A stretch of 64,000 bases of DNA from the NCBI RefSeq assembly GCF_049243985.1, contig NC_135377.1:33123255-33187254 (forward strand). Reading direction: 5' to 3'. Source of the stretch: Paroedura picta (lineage: Eukaryota > Chordata > Lepidosauria > Squamata > Gekkonidae). Shown piece after piece: positions 33,916 to 43,975 of this stretch. Under the pieces are notes generated by a model. The model was not told the origin of the DNA. It searched no databases and saw nothing but the letters and a program-made list of their open reading frames with translations. Position numbers and translations under genes: made by a program. How positions within the stretch are numbered: position 1 is the first letter of the stretch; every line of letters begins with the position of its first letter.

Positions 33916-34051
33916 CTGTAACATTTCTTGATTTCATCATGACCTGCTCCTTTCGTTAGGCCCAGGATTTCATACAATGCCTCTCCTGATGTAGATAAAG
34001 CTCGTTGCCTTTGTTCTGTCATCTTAGCATTTCATTTCCAAGAACTCTAAT
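33916..34051 (-). CDS. DNAJC5B: DNAJC5B first coding exon (start codon and N-terminal J domain)
   Basis: This exon opens cysteine-string protein beta, an Hsp70 co-chaperone of vesicle membranes that is expressed mainly in testis in mammals. On the minus strand a pyrimidine-rich acceptor ending in TTACAG precedes the exon at 34051, 29 bp of 5' UTR follow, and the start codon is at 34022-34020. The 107 coding bases give [20 protein letters not shown] and onward to KKCY, then two bases of an Arg codon before a GTATTT donor at 33915. Two other ATGs just upstream run into stops within four codons, so the third ATG is the start. RQRALS keeps the N-terminal PKA-type site (Ser10) known in CSP-alpha. 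Neighbouring PDE7A supports the B paralogue over DNAJC5. The exon ends in phase 2 and joins 21696. Confidence 0.93.
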
Positions 34052-34084
34052 CTGTAAGAAAAAAACATTACAGGGCTAATGTTT

Positions 34085-34560
34085 CTGAATTGTTAGAGAA
34101 CAAGCCTTCCAACTGGTGGGATGAGCTCCTGGAGGAGTTGCAGGCCCTGTGGGAGCTGTCAGAGTTCCACTGGTTCTGCAAAACGGACCTCTTCTGCCAG
34201 GTTTATGGTTGAGGTTGGTGTGGCGAGAAGATCTGTCGCCCCCCCCCCCCCCGTGCTGAGTGGTGTAAGCGGGTTAGCATTTCCAATCTATGCTCCCTCT
34301 TCCCATCCCTCGGTTAGTTATTAGTGTGTGGGGGGAAGGGAGTTGGAGGTTGAATTTACTCCAAACTGAAGTTGTTCAGCCACCATGTTCTTGGTTTTTT
34401 TGTGGTTCTGTTATTATGTTTTTATGTCCAGAGAATTTGTTAGGGTTTTTATGGACTGATTGTTACCTGCCACGAGCCAATTCTGGGAACGGTGGGTAAT
34501 AAATAAATAAATAAATAGATAGATAAATAGATAAATAGATAGATAAATAAATAAATAAAG
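34085..34560 (+). repeat. LINE 3' end with ATAAATAGATA microsatellite
   Basis: GGGATGAGCTCCTGGAGGAG and CGGACCTCTTCTGCCAGGTT are the ORF2 end. CTGCCACGAGCCAATTCTGG and a microsatellite of AAATA/TAGA units (34497-34559) end the element. It inserted 33 bp upstream of the DNAJC5B start exon acceptor. Confidence 0.8.
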
Positions 34561-34794
34561 TGTCAAACTCTTATTCCTTACCTCCTGATGAAGCACTTCA
34601 AGGTGATTGACAAAATTAAAATATGCAACAGAATACTGAGATAATGTACACATGAAGATCTTAACCAAGAACTCCCTTTAAATTGTTTATAAAGTTGTAT
34701 TTGGCTAAACTTATGCAGATATCAGGGTATTACATCAAGAACGGCTATGAGCTTTCTTGACTGCCTGCAAGCTGTAGCCACCAAGCACATACAT

Positions 34795-34985
34795 TATGAT
34801 GCCAGCCTCCAGGTGAGACCTGGGGATCCCCTGGAATTACAACTCATCTTCATATTGTAAAGAAAAGTTTCCCTGGAGCAAGTGGATGCTTTGGGGGGTA
34901 GCATTATACCCCACTGAGGTCCCTGTCTTCCCCAGTTTCCATCCCCAAATCTTCAGGAGTTTCCCAACCTGGATCTGGTGACTTT
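34795..34985. repeat. 'ctccaggtgagacctgggga' dispersed repeat
   Basis: GCCTCCAGGTGAGACCTGGG at one end and AGGAGTTTCCCAACCTGGAT at the other. It is an inverted copy of the family at 14.5 kb. Confidence 0.6.
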
Positions 34986-35284
34986 ACCCTTCACCCCCAG
35001 CCGGTGGCCATGGGATCTTCCTGGCAACCCTACACACACATGTGTGATGTATTTTAATTAATGAAGGGCATAAAATAGGGCATTGCCTTCTGCATGTCTC
35101 CCAATGCCTGCCCTGCTGAGCCATATTTCCCCTCGCAACCTGTACTGCCCTGTTTGCCTGATGTTCTCCAAAACTTATCCCACAATCAAGCAAATCTAGC
35201 TCAAGGTCCCCCTCATGATTCCTGTCTGAGCAAATGGCTTGCCCTTCTTTAGCCACCAAATGTAAATGTTCTAGGAGAGTGCTA

Positions 35285-35760
35285 CCCCCCCCAAGACACT
35301 TTCTGAAAAAAGCCAGGCATATACCACCAAAGTACAGTGGCTCACACTCCCAACTGCTCCGGAAGGATGTAATGGCTGATAGTACTGAAAGCTGTTAAAA
35401 GGTTCAGGGATGGATCCCCCTGCTGTTCTTTCAGCAAAGATCAGTAGTCAGGATAACCAGTGCTGTTTCCATCTCAAGATTAGGCCTGAATCTATATTGA
35501 AATAGGTCTAAACAATCAGTTTACTCCAAACTGAAGTTGTTCAGCCACTATGTGCTCAAACATCTTGCAGAGGAGTAGTATACTGGCTACAACTCAATTG
35601 GGTCCAGGGATGCCTTCTTCAGGGAGGGCCAAAGCAAGCCAGCACCACCATTCCCTTCATTATCTCCCAGAGCCATCTACCTTCCAAATGAGTCACAGTG
35701 AGCTTGTAAATCAACTGGGTCTATAACCCCAGGAATCTGACCCTATACGACCAAGAAAAT
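35285..35760 (-). repeat. Decayed LINE 3' region, antisense
   Basis: ATGGCTGATAGTACTGAAAG, GGGATGCCTTCTTCAGGGAG and GCAAGCCAGCACCACCATTC are recognised segments of a lizard LINE. The 28-base phrase starting TTTACTCCAAACTGAAGTTG also occurs at 34358 in the upstream LINE. Confidence 0.55.
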
Positions 35761-36033
35761 ATTACCAAATGGCATCCTATGCATCCAGTGCTGGAATAAA
35801 ACTGACCCTGCTTTGCCACCATCACTGGTACAGAGTAGACATGAAAATGTGTGGTCTTTTGTCTTTGGTCACATTTGCTTCAAGTTTCTCTCCATTTGAG
35901 AAACCATGGAGTATTCCAACAGGAACTGGGGCAGGGAGATGCCTGGGTAGAAAAAGCAGGAGCAAGGCTATCTTCACTTTGCTCCAATCTATAGCTAGAA
36001 CAACTTCCCATCACTAACAAGAGAGGCTGTACT

Positions 36034-36410
36034 TAGTGGTCCCCAACTTTTTTATCACCGGGGACCGGTCAACGCTTGACAATTTTACTGAGGTCCGGGG
36101 GGGGGGTAGTCTTTTGCCGAGGGACTTCGCCACCACCGCCTGAGCCCCTGCTCTGCTTGCTTTATCACCGGCACCCCTGATTCCCACCACCCACTGGGGG
36201 GGCGCTGCCAGAAGCAGCTGCGCAGTGCCACACCGAGGGGGAGCCCCAGCCATGGCGGCCGCCGGAGAGCACCAAAGGTGAGCCGGCAGCAGAGTGGCAG
36301 GGCAGCCCCAAAGGCAGCAGCTGGGGAGGAGGATGAGGAGGAGCCGTGGCCCAGTACCGACTGATCTACGGACTGGTACTGGTCCCTGAACTGGGGGTTG
36401 GGGACCACTG
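36034..36410. mobile_element. Non-autonomous hAT element ('agtggtccccaac' family), copy 1
   Basis: The left end TAGTGGTCCCCAACTTTTTT and the right end GTTGGGGACCACTG are terminal inverted repeats of about 14 bp. The interior is GC-rich (CCGGGGACCGGTC) and has no transposase. I could not find an 8-bp target duplication. A second copy starts at 63713. Confidence 0.85.
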
Positions 36411-36644
36411 CATATAGTTTTGACTGCCTGCTAATCAATGAAACTTTAATTTGATGGGGATACTGAAATGCGGAAATCCCATTCTCTAGCTCAGATCTCG
36501 GTAGGCCTTAATGGTCTAACAAGTAAGATGAGCAGAAGGGACATTGCTCTTTTCCTGCTTCAGTCTCAAGCCTTTTCAAGCTTTTCCAGTATAAAACAAG
36601 AGCCCTTATGCATCACGATGTTCACTGTAAGGGCAAAAATCTCA
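36411..36644. other. No recognised feature
   Basis: Intronic or upstream sequence between two mobile elements. Confidence 0.3.
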
Positions 36645-36850
36645 CATTGACTGTTTATGCACTGGGAACTTCACTGTTCCAGCTCCCATGCACGAGTACA
36701 AATCAGGGGCGGATGAGGTGCACCGGGCCAAATGCTCCCCCATGTTGGTGCAGGAAGAGGTGGGGCAACCTGCCACGACTAAGCCCGGCATGAAACCTCC
36801 AGTGCGTAAACAGTCATTGTGGCACTGGGATCTGAAATCTGCCATTGTCA
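36645..36850. repeat. 'gcactgggaacttcactg' dispersed element, copy 1
   Basis: TTTATGCACTGGGAACTTCA, then GGTGCACCGGGCCAAATGCT. The same elements in reverse order and strand occur at 54199-54425, so this is a repeat family, probably a MITE, with undefined ends. Confidence 0.6.
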
Positions 36851-38164
36851 CTTGTGTAGTCTCAAAACACCCTGGGAACCTTAGTTCCTGATCCTTAGAC
36901 GGTGTGTCTTTGCCATAGGTCACAGGGACTGGTCCCTTACTTTCTTTCTCATGACAGGAAGTCAGCCCATGATAACTGCTCTGTTTCAGGTAAAACTGAT
37001 CATTAGCTCTTTTCTCTCTCTCCGAACTGCTCAGTAAGAAACACTATACTGCCCTGAGTCATGTATTATTTACTGGCCGGTGTTTTGCTAGGGATTGAGA
37101 TTATAACAAATGAAATTTCCTCATTGTATTCCTTTAGTAAAGTAGACCACAAAGATATGTTATCCACCCCCGCTTCCTCAAACCAATAAATGTTATACAA
37201 AGTGCACACTAAACTAATAACTTTAGGAACAATAATTTCCTTGCCATGGGGAAACATGATGTTATTTTATATTCAGTATGTCTTTCTACAGTGTTGCTGA
37301 AATAAATATATTGATGTCAGAGTACTTGGGTTTTATTGGTATTTATTGACTTTACCCAAAGGAAATAAATGACACCAAACAACCTGTGCGTGAAATGAAA
37401 TGAAAGTTGGTTTTCCTTTCCCCTAAAATAGGTGGGTGGAGGTGGGGTGTCATTCAGGCTTCTTAATTATTAAGCTGACAGCCGCATTCTATGTTATTGA
37501 TTGAGAATTATGTCAGCTACATGTTTAACAAGATAGGTACATAGCAACAAGTGCTGCACCCAGTGAAATCAATTAGAACAGGATCTGTATTAGTGACAGT
37601 ATTTTATGACAAAATAAACGTCTAATAAAATGTTTTAGTGGTAAAGCAGGTTTTAAAAATTTAACTACTATTTGTTGTCTACAAGAAACTCCCCTTAAGC
37701 AAAACCAACGATCAGCTGTTCAACGGCAACATAATCTCCATTCTCATGCAAAGTGGTGATATTTTACAGTGCATAAAGTTCTAGCTTCTGACACCAGTGG
37801 GAGATTTCATGCTAAAACACAGTGAGTTGGATCCAACCAGCTTTTCTGCTATTGAAAAATGGAGCAGAGGATCCCCCTTGACCACCAAAGAAAGAGATAA
37901 TTGAGAATAATGGGATCTACATGGACAAGACCCATGCAGAATTGGGGATACAGTAAGGCTAAGAGACTGGGTGAAAAAGCTGGCTGGATCCAACCCCATG
38001 TTTGCAATACAATGCATAATTCTTGTGATTAAGTCTCATGGCACTCAAGGGGACTGACTTCTTTATGGACACACACAGGACTGTGCTGCAGACTATAGTT
38101 CTACCCAATTTCAATTGCATTTATGCAATTAAACTGTATATATGTAGGTTTGTAGTTTAACACA
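36851..38164. other. Upstream intron of DNAJC5B, no recognised feature
   Basis: No clear exon or repeat. Confidence 0.35.
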
Positions 38165-38335
38165 TGTATCCAAGCAGGCTGAGAATGCTCGGAGAGAAAC
38201 GACTCAGTGAGAGCAGCTTCTGTGACTCGCCCAAGGTCACCCAGCTGGCTGCATATGGAAGAGCAGGGAATCAAACCCAGATCACCAGGTTAGAAGTCAC
38301 TACTCTTAACCACTACGCCAAACTGGCTCTCTAAA
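38165..38335 (-). repeat. tRNA-derived SINE, antisense, well preserved
   Basis: CGCCCAAGGTCACCCAGCTG, GGAATCAAACCCAGATCACC (B box) and CTTAACCACTACGCCAAACT (A box) in reverse orientation. Confidence 0.85.
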
Positions 38336-38653
38336 AATCCAGAGTTCAATGGGATAATACTAAGTATGTATATGCAAATATAACCTGAAATCATTTCAAG
38401 GATAATGCAAGATATAATAATGCACATTGTCACATTCAGTATTCTACATTTTACTTTTAAGACAAATATTCAAGAATATTAGGCCTGGTTTCTAATTTAT
38501 CCTATATTTTATCATTTTGCAGCATATCATTTGATTTGTGCACAAATATAAAGACAATATATAAAAACCACATAATATTAACAGTCAGGCATTTTGCACT
38601 TTAACAGCAAAAATACTTGATACAACTAAAGTCTAAAACACAAAAAAACATAC

Positions 38654-38762
38654 CTGTTTCTAAAACTTCAGAAACAGACTCCAGCAAGTAGAAGAATGCT
38701 TCATGGGAACTCTCCGTATTACTGCTCTGATGGATTGCATTTATAAAAGCATCCTTTGTATC
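38654..38762 (-). other. DNAJC5B: Likely 5' non-coding exon of DNAJC5B
   Basis: A 109-base segment on the minus strand is bounded by an excellent acceptor (a pyrimidine tract ending CTCTTTCAG, just above 38762) and a consensus donor (ACAG then GTATGT at 38653). It lies 4.6 kb upstream of the DNAJC5B start exon on the same strand. If joined to 34051, its single open frame meets a TAG at once, so in DNAJC5B it can only be 5' UTR. One frame is open throughout (DTKDAFINAI...EVLET), which could be chance or a hint of another transcript. Non-coding upstream exons are known for mammalian DNAJC5B. I found no candidate first exon or promoter further upstream. Confidence 0.55.
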
Positions 38763-39597
38763 CTGAAAGAGACAGAAGAGCAGGACCTCTCAAAAGTCCA
38801 GCAGAAGCGGCAGTTTCTCTCCATGCCTTCCTTCACACATGGGGTTAAACAGGTCAGAGGGATCTGATTACTTTTTTTGTTACTCTGGCATCCAATTGGC
38901 TCTCCCTTCTGCAGATCCATGAAAAAGAAAATAAAATATTAATGAGCACAAAGGTTGCTATAGCATGATCACTAATGACGCCAAAAGTGCATCACATCCC
39001 AGTTTGGTTGTATTTTGCTCTGCTTTGCCCGACTGTAGCAATCTAGGTACACCTATTTAAAAAACAGTATTCTTATTTTCTATTATGTTAGAGTGGGGAC
39101 AACATTCAAAGGCACAACTGTTTTATTTCTTAAGAAGATTATAAAATAGCTTAAGTAACTTTAACAGGATGCTGGGAGCTTCTCTGTCCTCAAAATACAA
39201 TGCATGGGTGGTGACAAAGATGAATAGTGGCCACTATTACAGGTCTGTATAGGGCTGAAGCAGGAGGTGCTTCTCTAGTTCAGCTGCTAAGGGCAACCAT
39301 GCAAACCCCACCTTGACTTCACTTCAGACATGTGCTTTCACCCCCACTCTCACACATTTAGTCTGATATTCCCCTACACCACTGATCTGTTGGCTAGTGT
39401 AACTCTTCAGGCAAGAGGATCTCGGAGGGAAAGGGTTAAGAGATTTCTCTCAATTACACTTGGCAGTTGGCCCCAATTGAACCCTGAAGGCAAGGGAAAT
39501 AACCTGGAAGACATTTAAATTAGGCACATCATGAGCACTTCATAGCATTGCGTTCTGCAGTTTCTTTCATCTAGCTTTAAATAAGTAGTAGACAAAG
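38763..39597. other. Region upstream of the candidate 5' exon, no recognised feature
   Basis: No CpG island or promoter motif marks a DNAJC5B start here. Confidence 0.35.
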
Positions 39598-40562
39598 CGA
39601 GACCATTTCTGCATGAAGAATTTGCCCCTGCCAGGCCTCTCATTGTTTGCAGGTTGTAATGCTGCTTCCACATGACATTGGCAGCAACCCATAGCTCTCC
39701 AGTGGGTGGCATGAGTTTTTGTCCTTTTTGCTGCATGGTGAAGGAAAGCAGTAGAATCTGCTTCCCCCTTTCTTGTCACGCTGCAAATTGGGGCAAAAAC
39801 AAGGGCAAGCCTGTCTGAAAGCAGAAAGGCGCGACAGTCTCTGTAGCATTTTGCCCACCCTCGCACTTGCTCTCCCCTCTCCTATTCTGGATCACATTTT
39901 TTTTTAAAGGTGTGGTCCGTGTTGCTATGGGACCGCAAAGTGACATTTTGCAGTTCGAATAAAATGTTCTCATCCGAGTGCACAGTAATATTGGGATCAG
40001 GCAGCAACCAAATCTAAAACACATTCCTGTTTGTGTTTTCTGGTGGTGGGTTATGAACAGGGAACGTGTGTGTGTGATGAAGCAGCCCTTAGCTTAGCAT
40101 CCATGCTTTGTGTTTTAAATATTTATTGTGAACGTACAACCATCGGGGCCCAATTGCCATGGTCAGCCTATCACAAATCTACCCGAACATAAAGAGAGAC
40201 CATTGTACAAAGAATTCTGAAAAGAGATAGAAATAAATGTTTTATTGTTGTGCCATGTTCCCTTGGCAACGTGGAAGTGTATCTTAAAAAAAAAAAATTC
40301 GGGACTCAGAGGGTGGTGGAAGTTTGAGTCCCCAAAAACCGCTGCGAAGGGATTGATGGCTTGCAATGATTGACAACCCGAGGAGCTTGAGGGAATATTC
40401 AGGTTGTCCATGCTTACAGTTTCTCCACTGCCTCATCCGGAGGCAAAAAGCTGCAACAAGACGGCGAGATAACACGGGAGGGGTCTCCCATCAGGAAGAG
40501 TGCAAACACACGGTTTACAATTGTGTGCGTGTTTTATCCCTCCATGTGGAAATGGTCCTACA
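39598..40562. mobile_element. TIR element family B, about 0.96 kb
   Basis: The left end GAGACCATTTCTGCATGAAG and the right end CTCCATGTGGAAATGGTCC are inverted copies of one terminus. The interior has short open frames on the minus strand (about 39570-40024) but no transposase motif. I could not fix the target duplication. There is one copy in this window, and its family is unknown. Confidence 0.6.
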
Positions 40563-40611
40563 CAGTAAAGATACATAAAATCAAACAAAATTGCCAAGCT
40601 ATATATATGGA

Positions 40612-40700
40612 TTTATCCAGGCAGCAGTTGTATTAGTCTGTCCTAACAATGATAATCAGGAGTCTTGTGATACCTTAAAGACAAATAGATTTATTGTGAC
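40612..40700. repeat. Copy of the agtccagtggcacc repeat
   Basis: GTTGTATTAGTCTGTCCTAA and AGTCTTGTGATACCTTAAAG follow the family layout. Confidence 0.55.
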
Positions 40701-40829
40701 AGAAGCGCTGACAAATTTATTGTGGCATTAATTTTTTCCTAAGCCAGAGAGCAGTGTGTCAAATGCATTTGTCAAAGTGGCTCTGGCTTATGAAAACATA
40801 TACTGTAATAAATCTGTTAGCCTCTAGCT

Positions 40830-40950
40830 GCCATGAGCCTCTTTGGGAACAATGACAGGTTTCTTCTGCTGGCCGAAAGATATTCCTCCAGCTCAAGGAG
40901 CCTTCTGGGGAGAAATGCCGGGTATAAATGAAGTCAATAAACAAATACAC
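40830..40950 (+). repeat. LINE 3' tail
   Basis: CAAGGAGCCTTCTGGGGAGA followed by AATGCCGGGTATAAATGAAG, a variant LINE terminus. Confidence 0.45.
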
Positions 40951-41319
40951 TTCTTCATTTATTTGTGGGATGCTCCAGAAAGGCTCTTGTATGAGCGGGC
41001 TAGATTTATAGAATTCAGCCCTTTAATATCTTTTTCTATATGTACTGTTCTTCATTGATGTATTATATTCCTTTATCTTCTATCATTCATCTAATGGATG
41101 CATTGGTATATCTGGGGGGGGGGAGGTTTCCTTGAAAGGTCCATGGCTGTATAGTTTAGGTAGACTTGACTGTATAATATGGGAAGAGAAAAATTGGGAG
41201 AGAATAAATGTAACAAAATATTATAGAGGTATAATAGGAGACATTTAGAGAAGGGCAAAAATTGGTTTAAGGTTAAAAAAAACTAAACAAAAATACCAGC
41301 ACAATATGTAGGTTGGAGT

Positions 41320-41697
41320 GGGGCTCCCACCATGAGTATCATGGTGTCTATGGACACCTTTCCATAGGTGGGTGGCGCCAGGTAGGAATCCTTCCCAGCA
41401 GAGCTTCTGATTGGCAACTGGACATCTGGTTGATTGTGCAGAGTAAATGATGTTGTTTGGGCAGATGCTGCCTCCACAATATTAATTTTATTATCTCACT
41501 CTATTTTCCAGTACTTTTGGGGGGAAAAACCCTGCACATACTTTCTCTCTCTCTGTTTATGTACACATCCCACAGTGGCCACTTTGTGGTAGGTCCCGCA
41601 TCCCATGGTGGCCATTTTGTAATTATACCCATCACTGTGTGTTAGTATTGCAAAGGTGCACACAGTCTTTAAAAAGCTAGAGATCCCTGGGTTAGAG
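41320..41697. mobile_element. MITE family with 'agatccctg' end, copy 2
   Basis: Shares GCAGAGCTTCTGATTGGCAA, TATTTTCCAGTACTTTTGGG and TGGTGGCCATTTTGTAATTA with the element at 28755. Confidence 0.65.
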
Positions 41698-41741
41698 TTT
41701 CAGACTAGGATCTGGGAGATCTAGGTTTAAATTCCCACTCT

Positions 41742-41993
41742 CATACAAGAACGTGTCAATACAGACCCGTATCCCCATACCTATGTGAGCCTGTGGCCAG
41801 TATTATACTATTAATATATATAAGGACTTGTCGCTGATGAAAGAATCTCACTGAAAACAGATATTACCTGGATTCTGTTTTGACAGAAGTTCTACAGAAT
41901 AAAGAAACAAGGAAAAACTACAAAAAAGGACACTTTTCTTTCTTTTATGAATATATTTAATATATTGCCAGTGGATAGGTCTGTTTCTCTCTG
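41742..41993. mobile_element. 252-bp insert flanked by 15-bp direct repeats
   Basis: TTAAATTCCCACTCT lies at 41727-41741 and again at 41994-42008, so this segment is an insertion into the SINE with a long target duplication, as LINE machinery produces. The insert itself (CATACAAGAACGTGTC... TTCTCTCTG) contains an internal AATAAAGAAACAAGG but matches no family I know. Confidence 0.7.
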
Positions 41994-42016
41994 TTAAATT
42001 CCCACTCTGCCATGGT

Positions 42017-42292
42017 CAGGCTTTCTCAACCAGGGTCTCATGAAACCCCAAGGTTTCTAGATGGCCCTGGAAAGATTTCCCGATATGACCATATATGGTC
42101 ATGTTGACCCCCTCCCAAAATGGTCAGTGATGGGCTGGGAGGGGAGGGGGAAGGGGAGGGGCCCTGAGTGGGCATGCGCACATTTATGCTTCCCAATTAT
42201 ATTCTGCATGATTACACCACTGCTGGGATTTCTCCAAGCCTGAAGAATGTTTAAAGGGGGGGCCTCAACCATGAAGAAATTGAGACAGGTTG
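42017..42292 (+). mobile_element. hAT MITE ('caggctttctcaac' family), copy 1
   Basis: CAGGCTTTCTCAACCAGGGT at the left and AAATTGAGACAGGTTG at the right. The interior shares CCCTCCCAAAATGGTCAGTG and TTCTGCATGATTACACCACT with the copy at 58955. The flanking duplication is poor. Confidence 0.75.
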
Positions 42293-43229
42293 GACTAGGT
42301 AATCTCAGGCCAGTCACCTCTCTGTCAGTTTACTGTACCTCACAGGATTCTTGTGAGAATAAAAAGTGGAGAATGGGATAGCAATGTTGTAAGCTACTTT
42401 GGGTGCCTACTGGGGAGAAAAGTGGGGTTTAAATGTGCATGTATCACCTTATGAATCTAAAAAATAATATTTTTAAAGTGCAAAACTACATTTACATCCC
42501 ACTATATCACTGCATTCTGTAGAACTCCAGCTCCCTCTGGTGTTGCACATTATTTATATCTGATGCACATCTTCCCATGAATTTATTCCTCTTCAACTTA
42601 AAGTGAAGGGCGGGCCAGACACAGAAACAAGAAACTGGAGACCAGAGAAACCATGTTATTAAATTCAAGTGGGTAGATAAGCCATGAAGTGTGAATTTTC
42701 AGCACCATAAATGTTAATCTAATTATTGTTGCATAATATATAGATTCCACATTATGACAACCATATAAATTACTTTAATTGTTGGAATATTTTTATAGTG
42801 GTATGTCAGTGCTTATTGGTTTTTTTTTTTTTAAGAGTACTGATATTTATATATAAGGTTGCACCTGCTTCCATGAATTCTCTCCTCTGGTTGTGGGAGA
42901 ATCACTCCCCAAGGTACCAGTATGCAATAGCAAGGAATACCACCAGTTGTTTTTTTTAACAGCCTGAGTTGGCATCAAGAAATCAATAAGTAATAATTGG
43001 AATTGCCTTTGGATTTGGGGCAAGAAATGTAATTATGTTTTTTCCAGATTTCTTGCTAAACTATGCTATAGCTATGGAACTGTTGAATCCTCATCTTCAG
43101 GAATAAGCCAGTGGCACCAAACTCACACGATAACGTCACCTGGGCTGACTCCCCCCCCCCCCACCAGACACTAGGAGCAAGACAAGCATGCCCCCTATCT
43201 TTGCAGGCCCCCCATCACCAAAGAAAGAA

Positions 43230-43612
43230 GAGAAGAAAACTGATGGTTGCAACCTCTTTTTATTCCAACGATGTAGAAGTCAAAGTCAAAATAAGTTTCT
43301 AGGTAGATTACTCGTTTTCATGCAACTTCCTCAGTAACTTGTTTTACAAGTTACTGTTTTATAAGTTACAATTGTAGGCTGAGACCACTAGATGCCCATA
43401 TTGACTGACTGTGAAAGCCTTTGGGCAGATGTGATAATTGAGGATTAAAAAACAGGTGACTGGAATATTTTGCATGAACAGAAACCTTGTGATGTAAAAT
43501 AAATCACTGAGGAAGTTGCACGAAAATGAGTAATCTACCTAGGAACTCATTTTGTCTTTGAATTGTACATTGTTGGAATAAAAAGAGGTTGCCATTGTCA
43601 GTTTTCTCCTCC
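43230..43612. repeat. Long inverted repeat with arms of about 122 bp
   Basis: The left arm 43230-43354 (GAGAAGAAAACTGATGGTTG to TTTTACAAGTTAC) and right arm 43490-43612 are reverse complements at about 85 percent by eye, with a 135-bp spacer. CAACCTCTTTTTATTCCAAC and TAGGTAGATTACTC are exact in both arms. The left arm also contains a 10-bp perfect palindrome (AGTAACTTGTTTTACAAGTT...) near 43333. No open frame or known end sequence. Confidence 0.85.
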
Positions 43613-43734
43613 TCTCTCTTACTCTCTGACTGATGGGTTGTCACCCTGATCACCAAAGGCAGATTCTGAAAGACAGAAAGGCAGACATCCCCAGAGTTTC
43701 AACAGGGGTTCCCCAAAGTTATGCCAGGAGAGCA

Positions 43735-43975
43735 CCCCAGCCCCATCAAACCAGGATAAATTAGTTTGCCACTTAAAGTGATTAGTGAAGCAGTGACAGA
43801 AAGGGAGATATGACAAGAGACTCACCACAGCCCCTCCAGACCAGTGGAAATTAGTTTGCCACTTAAAGTGATTAGTGATTGCAGCCACAACAGAATGGAC
43901 AGCTTGATGGACAGGGCATACCAGCTCCACCAGACCAGTGGAAATTAAATTTTTCCATTTAAATTGATCATGAGG
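43735..43975 (+). repeat. Three tandem units of about 93 bp
   Basis: AAATTAGTTTGCCACTTAAA with its AGTGATTAGTGA continuation occurs at about 43757 and 43850. A weaker copy (AAATTAAATTTTTCCATTTA) is at about 43943. It lies just beyond the long inverted repeat. Confidence 0.75.

Larger units (their letters stand above)
41698..42440 (+). repeat. tRNA-derived SINE interrupted by two later insertions
   Basis: SINE sequence runs GACTAGGATCTGGGAGATCT to about 41741, resumes at 41994-42016 (TTAAATTCCCACTCTGCCAT), and resumes again from about 42293 (CAGGCCAGTCACCTCTCTGT, CTTTGGGTGCCTACTGGGGA). The first gap is an insert with 15-bp direct repeats; the second is a hAT MITE. Confidence 0.75.

Noticed and set aside
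16579-34051. DNAJC5 (CSP-alpha) in place of DNAJC5B
   Set aside because: Some residues resemble CSP-alpha, but PDE7A and the tRNA-Tyr cluster next door, and the tail ending RSYYTDS, favour DNAJC5B.
39567-40024. Minus-strand frames as a small gene
   Set aside because: They fall within TIR element family B and have no recognisable domain.
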